Shown here: positions 1 to 5,170 of the stretch, piece by piece | Layout of the letters: the number at the start of each line of letters is the position of its first letter | Numbering within the stretch: the first letter of the stretch is position 1 | From: Magnetovibrio sp. | GTDB lineage: Bacteria > Pseudomonadota > Alphaproteobacteria > Rhodospirillales > Magnetovibrionaceae | Assembly: GCA_016763255.1 (NCBI GenBank) | Contig: JAESUA010000354.1 | Span: 1 to 6,747 of the forward strand | DNA length: 6,747 nucleotides | Direction: 5' to 3' | The notes under the pieces: generated by a model | What the model saw: only the letters and a program-made list of their open reading frames with translations | Database searches by the model: none | What the model was told of the DNA's origin: nothing | Translations under genes and position numbers: made by a program

Positions 1-675
1 AGAAAGCACCACCAAGACCAAGACCGTCACCGTAGCGGCCATAAACGCGCGCCAACGCGCCGTGGCAATCAACACCAACGGAATGAGAAGGCCAAATTGT
101 GGTTTGTAAGACAGCAGGCCCAACAGCCCCCCCGCCAGTACCGGGCGTCGGTCCAAGAGAACCAGTCCCGCGCCCATCAATGCCGCACTCAAAAATCCAT
201 TTTGACCATGCACCAGATTAACCATGGCACCGGGAAAAGCGATGGCAACAAGTAGCGTCAAACGCCCCGGCTGAATACGCCGCAACACCGCCACATAACA
301 CGGCAACGTCAACGCCATCCAAGCCACCAGCGCACCACCATAGGGCAGCACCGCCAAAGCAGCGGCGATCAATAAGAAAAAAGGTGGATAGTGCCATCCG
401 TAATAAGGCACATCCGGACTTGCGAAAGCAATTTTTTGGGTCGTGTAATGAGCCGACGGATCATAAACACTCAGCGCCTGTCCATCCAAAGCCATCACCC
501 CTGCCGACCAAACGTTGGCAAAGTCGGTTCCCAGTGGACGGCCCCAGGCATCAAGTCCGTCTGCAGATGTTACCACCAGCCCGATGATGGCGATGCCCCA
601 AAAGACAATCAAAATCCATGCATAGACGCGGATGCGCTCAGTTGAGACCCAATCCCCCGCTCTGAGCCCACGCAT
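1..675 (-). CDS. GT87/DUF2029-type membrane glycosyltransferase, C-terminus cut by window edge
   Basis: My translation of the minus strand from an ATG at 675 stays open for 225 codons to the window edge, so the C-terminal part is missing. The protein is strongly hydrophobic. A first membrane segment lies at about residues 17-36 (IRVYAWILIVFWGIAIIGLV), followed by a non-cytoplasmic-looking stretch with GTDFANVWSAG and YYGWHYPPFFLL, then several more membrane segments. HYPPF, a later HGQNGFLSAALMGAG and LSYKPQFGLLIPL are patterns I associate with the GT87/DUF2029 polyprenol-phosphate-dependent mannosyltransferase-like family. The start is preceded by AGGG about 8 nt upstream. An in-frame GTG 9 nt further upstream overlaps the peptidase stop as GTGA and is an alternative start. 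The gene lies 5 nt after the prepilin peptidase gene, so the two are probably co-transcribed and translationally coupled. Its substrate cannot be read from the sequence; a role in pilin or surface polysaccharide glycosylation is only a guess from position. Confidence 0.8.
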   Translation of the reverse strand, partial: MRGLRAGDWVSTERIRVYAWILIVFWGIAIIGLVVTSADGLDAWGRPLGTDFANVWSAGVMALDGQALSVYDPSAHYTTQKIAFASPDVPYYGWHYPPFFLLIAAALAVLPYGGALVAWMALTLPCYVAVLRRIQPGRLTLLVAIAFPGAMVNLVHGQNGFLSAALMGAGLVLLDRRPVLAGGLLGLLSYKPQFGLLIPLVLIATARWRAFMAATVTVLVLVVLS

Positions 676-680
676 GTTCT

Positions 681-1214
681 TCACCCTATGATGAATTCGA
701 TGGCCGTCGACCAATTTTGAGGCCACGCAGCCGAACGGGGAACTTGGATCAACGCGCCAATGGATATGGCAATGCCATAGGGCACAGATTTACCGGGCTC
801 AAACAAACCTTGGGCACGACTGACCAACCAATTGGGCCACATTCCCAATCCCTTGCGCAACAAAATCACCAACAGCGACAGCACGCCACCGATGATCACC
901 ACCCACAGCGCAAAATGCCCAATTTGATCCCAACCAAGCCATAACGCACAAGCCGACATCAATTTGGCATCCCCGCCACCAAACAGCCCCAATGCAAAGA
1001 GAACAAACCCTAGAACCAACAACGCCACACCCGCAATCAGATGCCAGGCCATCTGCTCCATGCCAATACCGGCGATCAAAGCGGTGGGAAAAAACAATAC
1101 CAGCAGGGCCAAGGACAGCTTATTCGGGATCCGCAATTCACGAGCATCCGACCAGGCTGCGTACAGCACCAACCCAATGAACGCGGCCATCAATCCTGAA
1201 TGCAGGAAGCCCAT
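681..1214 (-). CDS. cpaA: Prepilin peptidase, CpaA/TadV type (A24 aspartic protease)
   Basis: This 177-residue inner-membrane protease should remove the short basic leader from Flp and TadE-like prepilins. Both A24 catalytic aspartates are visible: D23 in WSDARELRIPN, and D82 in FGGGDAKLMSA, which is the GxGD signature. Hydrophobic segments fall at about 8-22, 34-50, 58-78, 90-112 and near the C terminus. The length fits the short CpaA/TadV class, which lacks the N-terminal methyltransferase-like domain of PilD. I chose the ATG at 1214 because AGGAG lies 9 nt upstream and the protein then begins directly with the first membrane helix. A longer reading from 1304 adds 30 polar residues that overlap the flp terminator and is unlikely. 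The gene follows flp after a strong terminator, so it is probably expressed from readthrough or a weak local promoter. A GT87-type gene follows 5 nt after the stop. Confidence 0.92.
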   Translation of the reverse strand: MGFLHSGLMAAFIGLVLYAAWSDARELRIPNKLSLALLVLFFPTALIAGIGMEQMAWHLIAGVALLVLGFVLFALGLFGGGDAKLMSACALWLGWDQIGHFALWVVIIGGVLSLLVILLRKGLGMWPNWLVSRAQGLFEPGKSVPYGIAISIGALIQVPRSAAWPQNWSTAIEFIIG

Positions 1215-1223
1215 TGCGTTATT

Positions 1224-1228
1224 CTCCT
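1224..1228 (-). promoter_or_regulatory. Ribosome binding site of cpaA
   Basis: AGGAG on the minus strand, 9 nt before the ATG at 1214. It decides the start in favour of the 177-residue product over the longer reading that begins at 1304. Confidence 0.75.
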
Positions 1229-1243
1229 GTCCTGAACCATACG

Positions 1244-1259
1244 AATGCAGCTTGGTATT
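1244..1259 (-). repeat. 16-bp dispersed repeat, copy upstream of cpaA
   Basis: The minus strand reads AATACCAAGCTGCATT, identical to 5610-5625 on the plus strand. It lies in the gap between the flp terminator and cpaA. Confidence 0.5.
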
Positions 1260-1302
1260 TACGAGTGAGATCCATCGACGAGGATCAGGAGCTCTGGAGC
1301 AC

Positions 1303-1343
1303 AAAAAAGAACCGCCTTTGACCGGATGGTCAAAGGCGGTTCT
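1303..1343 (-). terminator. Rho-independent terminator after flp
   Basis: A perfect inverted repeat pairs 1308-1323 with 1328-1343 (16 bp, arms such as GAACCGCCTTTGACC) around a 4-nt GGAT loop. Read on the minus strand, the stem is followed directly by a run of six T (1308-1303). This is a canonical intrinsic terminator 20 nt after the flp stop codon. It lies between flp and cpaA, which would allow very high flp transcript levels with limited readthrough into cpaA. The plus-strand side has no comparable T run, so it works in the minus direction only. Confidence 0.93.
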
Positions 1344-1363
1344 AAGCTCTAGCCCGATGCAGA

Positions 1364-1537
1364 CTACTGCAAGCTGTTGCTCACCTCGTTGAATTTGGTT
1401 TCGAGGCTCGTTCCCAGCAGGGTCAAGGCACCGATGATAACCACAGCGATCAACGCCGCGATCAAGCCATACTCGATGGCGGTCGCGCCAGAATCATCAC
1501 GCGAAAAACGGGTCATCAACTTAGAAAATTTAGCCAT
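1364..1537 (-). CDS. flp: Flp/Fap-type major pilin subunit
   Basis: A 57-residue prepilin that would polymerise into the Flp (type IVc) pilus after cleavage by CpaA. The leader is MAKFSKLMTRFSRDDSG; cleavage is predicted after G17. Mature residue +5 is Glu (E22) and +6 is Tyr (Y23), the Flp E-Y signature in GATAIEYGLIAALI. One long hydrophobic helix covers about residues 24-44, followed by a short polar tail (LETKFNEVSNSLQ). The start at 1537 is set by AGGAG 8 nt upstream; a longer reading from 1669 is an untranslated-leader artefact. The gene is monocistronic by appearance: a long AT-rich leader precedes it and a strong terminator follows 20 nt after the stop. Size, leader and E-Y motif are all as expected for the family. 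Confidence 0.96.
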   Translation of the reverse strand: MAKFSKLMTRFSRDDSGATAIEYGLIAALIAVVIIGALTLLGTSLETKFNEVSNSLQ

Positions 1538-1545
1538 TGTCACAA

Positions 1546-1550
1546 CTCCT
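1546..1550 (-). promoter_or_regulatory. Ribosome binding site of flp
   Basis: AGGAG on the minus strand, 8 nt before the ATG at 1537. It fixes the start of the 57-residue prepilin and rules out the 44-residue upstream extension, which would not fit an Flp leader. Confidence 0.8.
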
Positions 1551-1562
1551 ACGTTTTGCTCA

Positions 1563-1613
1563 AGGCCATAAAATAAAGACCAGACACACAAATAAGTCTT
1601 GATAGAGTGGCCT
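1563..1613 (-). other. Nested stem in the flp mRNA leader
   Basis: On the minus strand, AGGCCA (1613-1608) can pair with TGGCCT (1568-1563). Inside it, AAGAC (1600-1596) can pair with GTCTT (1580-1576). The two stems are separated by equal 7-nt stretches on both sides, and the end loop is 15 nt. The structure ends 12 nt before the AGGAG of flp. It is short and may only matter if stabilised; a function is not shown. Confidence 0.3.
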
Positions 1614-1668
1614 AACGACATGAGGAAGTCAAGCTTCCGTATCCAATTCCCCCTTATAAACCAAGCCA

Positions 1669-1696
1669 TTAATATTCAGTTGATACGATAATGCAA
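1669..1696 (-). promoter_or_regulatory. Candidate sigma-70-type promoter for flp
   Basis: On the minus strand, TTGCAT (1696-1691) and TATTAA (1674-1669) are separated by 16 nt. Each matches the consensus hexamer moderately. Transcription would begin near 1662 and give a leader of about 125 nt. No alternative in the leader looks better, but AT-rich intergenic DNA gives such matches by chance. Confidence 0.3.
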
Positions 1697-1848
1697 TACT
1701 GCACACGTAAGAATGCAAAAGCACCCATAGACAACCGGAGAAACACCTAGAGGGGCGTTTTAAATGGTGCGATCAAGACCCAAACAGATCGGCTTCATCA
1801 CTTAAGGGGGCTACTCAAACGACATTAACGCTGCGGACGAGACATAGA

Positions 1849-1864
1849 TATGATGTCGGTCACA
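1849..1864 (-). promoter_or_regulatory. CRP-like palindrome upstream of flp
   Basis: The minus strand reads TGTGACCGACATCATA, which fits TGTGA-N6-TCACA with one mismatch in the right half. Its 13-bp core GTGACCGACATCA is identical to that of the site at 4088-4103, including the spacer. It lies 39 bp after the Crp-family gene stop and about 310 bp upstream of the flp start codon. No good -10 element sits at class II distance here, so the regulated promoter is unclear. Confidence 0.45.
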
Positions 1865-1902
1865 GCATCATGCGCCCAAATAAAACAGTGAAAATATTTT
1901 GA

Positions 1903-2610
1903 TTACAGATTCACAAGCAATTGCAGACGCCCATGATCCTTAATCACCAGAGATTTATGTTTTCGCCCGACGATGCCTTCGCGCGCCAAATGGCCAATGG
2001 CCATGGCAACATCCTCCCTTGATGTGCCACTCCAACTGGCAATTTCCTCATGCTTTGGCAAAAAATGGATCAACCATGTGCCATCGCCTTGCGTGTTGGG
2101 TTCGGACATACGCAACAATTCGTAATAGACACGTTGGTGTGGGCTGAGTGTACTCAACGAGGTCACACGATTGTTCAAGGTCCGAATCAGGCCCGCAAAA
2201 CGCTTTAGCAACATGATCGAAATGCCAGGGCAGTCCATCAGCAGTCGGCGAAATTGTTTGCTTGGCAGAGCGGCCAAAATTGATGGTTCCAAAGCACTGA
2301 CGCGTGCTGAGCGCCGCGAAGCGTCAATGGCGGACATTTCGCCGAAGCTGCTGCCCTCTCCAAGTTCGGCCAGGGCGATTTCTTGATCATTGGCGAGAAA
2401 ATCCATGACCTTCACCCCGCCCTTAACAATAAAAAAGACGTCGGTGGATTGATCGCCCCGATCAACGATAACTTGGTTGGCGCCAAAGCGCTTCCACGTG
2501 CATACGGACTCTAGATCGCGCACCACCTCAGGCGGCGCCTCGACCAAAAGTTCGATGCCATCCAATTTTCGTTCGTTCGTTTCGACTGTTTGCGTTTCGT
2601 CTTCGCTCAT
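1903..2610 (-). CDS. Crp/Fnr-family transcriptional regulator
   Basis: A 235-residue regulator with the two-domain Crp plan. Residues about 20-125 form the cyclic-nucleotide-binding jelly roll: IVDRGDQSTDVFFIVKGGVKV, then the phosphate-binding cassette FGEMSAIDASRRSARV with E91, R100 and S101 in the places that bind the nucleotide in E. coli CRP. A dimerisation helix spans about 126-155. The helix-turn-helix is at about 186-214 (KHEEIASWSGTSREDVAMAIGHLAREGI); R198 and E199 match the CRP recognition-helix residues that read GTGA, while the third contact (Arg in CRP) is Met203. There is no Fnr-type cysteine cluster, so a cyclic-nucleotide ligand is more likely than an Fe-S cluster; this is inference. 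The start at 2610 has only a weak AGG nearby. The gene follows the PilZ gene after 88 nt on the same strand and probably belongs to the tadD unit. Confidence 0.9.
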   Translation of the reverse strand: MSEDETQTVETNERKLDGIELLVEAPPEVVRDLESVCTWKRFGANQVIVDRGDQSTDVFFIVKGGVKVMDFLANDQEIALAELGEGSSFGEMSAIDASRRSARVSALEPSILAALPSKQFRRLLMDCPGISIMLLKRFAGLIRTLNNRVTSLSTLSPHQRVYYELLRMSEPNTQGDGTWLIHFLPKHEEIASWSGTSREDVAMAIGHLAREGIVGRKHKSLVIKDHGRLQLLVNL

Positions 2611-2698
2611 GAACCTAGCATTTACCAGCCTCAGATAAAGTTACTCATCATTGCAAAAGAACCGTTCAATTACAATGCGCTTGACGCACTACTCTGTA

Positions 2699-3151
2699 TC
2701 ATTGCGAAGAGTCAGATGCTGGCGTATTGGTGGTTTCACGAAGAACCTGTTCATTGGCAATGCGCCAGCGATTGGGCATCAATCGTTTCAACACCACACG
2801 GCGACGCAGTTCCGGGTCCGTGAACGTCACGCCAACGGCGTGATCATCGGTCTTGAGCCAGGCAATTTCACCGTTCAACGCCTTGTAGTCAGATAAGCGT
2901 TCAAACACCAATTGGACCTGCTGATCCTTAACCAAAACCGCAAAGTCACTTGGGGATTTCAACTTTATCTTGGCACCACCGGCAGAGACATCTGAAACAA
3001 CACATGGATAGGCTTTGCCGAACTGACTAAGGCGACCACTGTAAACGGTGGTTAAGCGCACCGCATTTCGGCGTTTGGTCAGGTCACCCACGTTTAATTG
3101 CGCTTGTTGTGGCGGCTCTTTGGGGGCCGAATCTTCGGGCTTCTCACTCAT
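2699..3151 (-). CDS. PilZ-domain protein, probable c-di-GMP receptor
   Basis: A 150-residue soluble protein with no signal peptide. After a polar, proline-rich first 20 residues, it carries both PilZ ligand motifs: RxxxR as R28-NAV-R32 (preceded by a further R27), and DxSxxG as D54-V-S56-A-G-G59. The beta-strand-rich core that follows (AKIKLKSPSDFAVLV, QVQLVFERLSDY, GEIAWLKTDDHAVGVTF) is typical, including the late GVxF. The C terminus is basic, then Ser/Thr-rich. c-di-GMP binding is expected from the intact motifs but not shown. Its ATG overlaps the tadD stop as ATGA, so translation of the two is probably coupled, which ties the protein to Tad assembly. It could act as an adaptor that connects c-di-GMP to pilus output; the partner is unknown. 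Confidence 0.9.
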   Translation of the reverse strand: MSEKPEDSAPKEPPQQAQLNVGDLTKRRNAVRLTTVYSGRLSQFGKAYPCVVSDVSAGGAKIKLKSPSDFAVLVKDQQVQLVFERLSDYKALNGEIAWLKTDDHAVGVTFTDPELRRRVVLKRLMPNRWRIANEQVLRETTNTPASDSSQ

Positions 3152-3930
3152 TTGGGGCCCTTTTCAAAGCGGCGGTAAAATGAAAGATTCGTTTCAAGCT
3201 CACCCAAATCCAAGTCCATGGCGGCCAACGCACGGGCACGTTCAATTTTACCATCAATGGCATATAACAATGCCAAGTTTTGGCGAATATGGGGATGCTG
3301 GCGGTCGATCCCCGCTGCCCGTTCTAATGTTTTGGTGGCTTCGGCCAGTTTCCCCGACATAGCCAAGGACATCGCCAAATTATTTAAAACAACGGGATTA
3401 TTCGGAGATACCTGCAAGGCGCGAGCATAAGCCTGACTGGCTTGCTGATAACGCTCAAGCGCATCAAGGGTGACGCCTGTGGCCGAATATACCTGCCAAT
3501 TGTTGGGCATCAAAGTTGCGACTTTACTCAACACCTGAAGCGATTCATCTTTGCGTCCCGCCGAAAGTAGGGCCTTGGCAAATTCAAACTTCACAGTGGC
3601 ATCACCAAGCAGGTGTTGGGTTTTATCTTCAACATAAGAGGTGATCTCACGAGACCGGCCACTGTAACGCATGTTGCGAATAAAAGCCGCGAGCACCGCC
3701 GGGTCATTATAACGACGTTCAAACAACCGCCCATAAACGGCGGCTGCCTGCTCGTAATTATTGGCTAACTCGGCCTCACGGGCCGATTCAAAAAGGGTTT
3801 GCTGCACCACATCCAATGGAGTCTTTTGCGCCCGTGTATCGGGGCCACCAGAAAGGGTGGTTTGACAGGCCGTCATCACCACCAAGATCGCACCGAGTGT
3901 GACGCCGCGTAATATCGATTTGAAAGTCAT
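3148..3930 (-). CDS. tadD: TadD-type TPR lipoprotein of the Tad pilus system
   Basis: A 260-residue lipoprotein of tetratricopeptide repeats. The N terminus is a lipoprotein signal: basic MTFKSILRG, hydrophobic VTLGAILVV, then MTAC with the lipidated Cys at position 22; Met at -3 is a slightly relaxed lipobox. TPR-like helical pairs appear at about 45-78, 111-143, 145-178 (WQVYSATGVTLDALERYQQA) and 179-212 (LNNLAMSLAMSGKLAEATKT), with a further one near 213-235. In Tad systems TadD is thought to act as a pilotin-like factor that helps the outer-membrane secretin. I chose the ATG at 3930 because GGGGA lies about 10 nt upstream and the signal peptide then has normal length; the ATG at 3951 adds 7 residues and has no ribosome binding site. 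The PilZ gene overlaps the stop by ATGA. The upstream region carries a CRP-like site. Confidence 0.88.
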   Translation of the reverse strand: MTFKSILRGVTLGAILVVMTACQTTLSGGPDTRAQKTPLDVVQQTLFESAREAELANNYEQAAAVYGRLFERRYNDPAVLAAFIRNMRYSGRSREITSYVEDKTQHLLGDATVKFEFAKALLSAGRKDESLQVLSKVATLMPNNWQVYSATGVTLDALERYQQASQAYARALQVSPNNPVVLNNLAMSLAMSGKLAEATKTLERAAGIDRQHPHIRQNLALLYAIDGKIERARALAAMDLDLGELETNLSFYRRFEKGPK

Positions 3931-4060
3931 CGTTTGATTTTCCCCAAGCATGGGACAGCGTGCCTCATCTGGTCAATGTATCTCAAGAACTCTGAGTTTA
4001 CAGCAAAGGGAGAACGGGTACATCCCGGATCATCCGCCTCTCACTCACATCTTCAATATG

Positions 4061-4066
4061 AACATA
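4061..4066 (-). promoter_or_regulatory. Candidate -10 element for tadD, at CRP class II spacing
   Basis: The minus strand reads TATGTT, four of six matches to TATAAT. Its distance from the centre of the palindrome at 4088-4103 is the one expected when a CRP site is centred at -41.5. It is weaker than its plus-strand partner at 4125-4130. Transcription would begin near 4054 and give a leader of about 125 nt for tadD. Confidence 0.3.
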
Positions 4067-4087
4067 TCTGACCACATCTCCCAACGG

Positions 4088-4103
4088 CGTGACCGACATC
4101 ACT
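4088..4103. promoter_or_regulatory. CRP-like operator in the divergent tadD/tadE region
   Basis: The sequence CGTGACCGACATCACT has a perfect GTGA-N6-TCAC inverted core, the pattern bound by CRP-type regulators. Its centre lies 29.5 bp from a TAAAAT -10 element on the plus strand, which is exact class II geometry (site at -41.5). The window encodes a Crp-family protein with conserved R and E in its recognition helix, so autogenous control of the locus is plausible. The 13-bp core recurs at 1849-1864. Confidence 0.6.
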
Positions 4104-4124
4104 TATGAAGGTCAATAGAACATA

Positions 4125-4130
4125 TAAAAT
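4125..4130 (+). promoter_or_regulatory. Candidate -10 element for the plus-strand prepilin/tadE block
   Basis: TAAAAT matches TATAAT at five of six positions (TATAAA at 4123-4128 is an alternative register). No recognisable -35 hexamer exists; instead the CRP-like palindrome occupies that place, as at class II activated promoters. Transcription would begin near 4137, about 64 nt before the ATG at 4201. Confidence 0.5.
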
Positions 4131-4200
4131 ACAAACAAATGATTTAATCTGAAAACTGCACACCATACGATTTATATGAAAAGGCATTCACACCATTGTT

Positions 4201-4467
4201 ATGGCGACACAAATAAAGATTCGGAACCATTATTTTCAACGCTTCAATGCATCAAAATCGGCTGCAACTACAGCTGAATTCACCATTTTGGCGGCGGTGC
4301 AGCTTGACGATACCACGGGCAATCCGGTGCTTGATTGGTTCGATGGCTGGAACGCAAGGACGATCATCAACCCGACCACCCTGGCGGCAGGGCGCGACAA
4401 ATCTGGCACTAAAATCGTGACCGTCAACGGCGTTGATAGCTACACACCACTCAGTTCTCGGATTTGA
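4201..4467 (+). CDS. Small prepilin-like protein, possibly a degenerate TadE-like gene
   Basis: An 88-residue reading with no clear family match. The first 35 residues resemble a TadE-like prepilin leader: basic QIKIRNHYFQRF, then ASKSAATTAEFTILAAV with a Glu (E27) where the prepilin +5 Glu would be. The usual Gly at -1 is replaced by Ala, and the hydrophobic helix stops after about 7 residues (TILAAV) before the polar QLDDTTGNP, far too short for a membrane anchor. The end (TKIVTVNGVDSYTPL) resembles the final beta-strand part of TadE-like proteins. This suggests an internal deletion that removed most of the helix and the middle. The ATG at 4201 has no convincing ribosome binding site. It may be a remnant rather than an expressed gene. 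It lies directly downstream of the candidate CRP-dependent promoter. Confidence 0.4.
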   Translation: MATQIKIRNHYFQRFNASKSAATTAEFTILAAVQLDDTTGNPVLDWFDGWNARTIINPTTLAAGRDKSGTKIVTVNGVDSYTPLSSRI

Positions 4468-4522
4468 ACATCGACCGAGAAAAGTCGATTACATCATCAA
4501 GAACAGAGCCACATGCAGGCAC

Positions 4523-4526
4523 GGAG
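4523..4526 (+). promoter_or_regulatory. Ribosome binding site in front of the ATG at 4533
   Basis: GGAG sits 6 nt before the ATG at 4533, the best-placed Shine-Dalgarno match in the plus-strand block. It matters because translation from 4533 runs in frame into tadE-like 1 and would add 54 residues to it. Confidence 0.4.
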
Positions 4527-4636
4527 AGCATCATGAAAAGCATCAACCGCTTACGCGCATATATGCAAGGACATATGCACCATTTTGAGTCTTGCGAGCG
4601 CGGTGCCAACTCAATCATGTGTATAAATTGGTTTCC

Positions 4637-4665
4637 TTGCCACCACTTATTCATCAGACTATATA
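4637..4665 (+). promoter_or_regulatory. Candidate sigma-70-type promoter for tadE-like 1
   Basis: TTGCCA (4637-4642, five of six to TTGACA) and TATATA (4660-4665, four of six, within TATATAAAT) are separated by exactly 17 nt. Transcription would begin near 4672, about 23 nt before the ATG at 4695. This favours the shorter tadE start and makes the upstream in-frame stretch partly non-coding on such a transcript. Confidence 0.45.
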
Positions 4666-4694
4666 AATACAAAATAACCAGAGTGGATCGGGTC

Positions 4695-5153
4695 ATGATA
4701 GGCAAAATGTTAAAGGCGTTCTGCGGTCATACTCGCGGTGCAGCTGCGGTGGAAATGGCTCTAATATCGCCGGTGGTCCTTGTGATCATCCTGGGCATCA
4801 TAGATTTTGGGTTCCTTGTCCATAATTCCATGCAGGTTTCCAGCGCGACCCGCTCAGGCATTCAATTCATCATGGAAAATCCAACCAGTTACTCAGCAAA
4901 CGCAGCCACAGTCGTACAAAGTGCTACAAATTTGCCGTCCGCATCGGTTAGTGTGACCACCAGTGAAGGGTGTCGGTGCCTTGGGTCGGCGGCGTCAGTC
5001 GACTGCTCTACAGACACGTGCAGCGGTAAAACCCCTCCGAAATACGTAACCGTCACCACAACCTACAGCCATGTTTTAATCCTGGGGTTCCCCGGAGTGC
5101 CCGACCCCTGGACCATCACAAGAACAGCCAGCATCCGGATTCCCAACAGCTAA
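4695..5153 (+). CDS. tadE: TadE-like pseudopilin 1 with four-cysteine C-terminal motif
   Basis: A 152-residue prepilin-like protein. The basic leader MIGKMLKAFCGHTRG ends at G15, with Glu at +5 (E20) in RGAAAVEMALISP, a good CpaA substrate. A membrane helix spans about 21-41 and ends in IIDFGFLVHNSMQVSSATR, a typical TadE-like sequence. The outer part has a CxC...C...C cluster (C93, C95, C104, C109) followed by KYVTVTTTYSH, a pattern I know from TadE-like proteins; it should form disulfides in the periplasm. TadE-like pseudopilins are minor components needed for Flp pilus assembly. The ATG at 4695 has a weak ribosome binding site but gives a normal leader. An in-frame ATG at 4533 has a better one and would give 206 residues with a second leader-like motif. 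The gene ends in tandem stops (TAA TAG) and is followed after 17 nt by tadE-like 2. Confidence 0.88.
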   Translation: MIGKMLKAFCGHTRGAAAVEMALISPVVLVIILGIIDFGFLVHNSMQVSSATRSGIQFIMENPTSYSANAATVVQSATNLPSASVSVTTSEGCRCLGSAASVDCSTDTCSGKTPPKYVTVTTTYSHVLILGFPGVPDPWTITRTASIRIPNS

Positions 5154-5170
5154 TAGCAGGCATTTATCAC

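Larger units (their letters stand above)
1538..1902. other. 365-bp gap between flp and the Crp-family gene
   Basis: No gene is supported here. The stretch holds the flp ribosome binding site and leader, a candidate flp promoter (1669-1696), a possible leader stem (1563-1613), a CRP-like palindrome (1849-1864) and an AT-rich 10-bp palindrome AAAATATTTT (1891-1900) next to the Crp gene stop. I see no intrinsic terminator for the Crp gene. The length of the gap is typical of a highly regulated pilin gene, but that is inference. Confidence 0.7.

Noticed and set aside
384..645. Two plus-strand readings of 67 and 84 codons
   Set aside because: They lie antisense to the GT87-type gene, whose protein has clear family patterns; their translations have no domain-like content.
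1215..1304. N-terminal extension of CpaA from an ATG at 1304
   Set aside because: It starts inside the flp terminator region and adds 30 polar residues before the first helix; the ATG at 1214 has a strong ribosome binding site.
717..1392. Plus-strand readings opposite cpaA and the flp end, up to 142 codons
   Set aside because: They are shadows of the peptidase gene and run through the flp terminator; low-complexity polar translations without motifs.
1891..1900. AAAATATTTT palindrome near the Crp gene stop as a regulator site
   Set aside because: A pure AT palindrome with non-matching flanks does not fit the CRP or FNR pattern and is common in AT-rich gaps.
2647..2705. Direct repeat ATCATTGC at 2647-2654 and 2698-2705 between the PilZ and Crp genes
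   Set aside because: Eight bases repeated once is expected by chance; one copy overlaps the PilZ stop codon.
4470..4489. Hairpin ATCGAC/GTCGAT after the 4201 ORF as a terminator
   Set aside because: The stem has only 6 bp with an 8-nt loop and no T run follows; weak evidence for termination.
4464..4532. Still longer start for tadE-like 1 at 4464
   Set aside because: It overlaps the end of the 4201 ORF, has no ribosome binding site and adds only polar residues.
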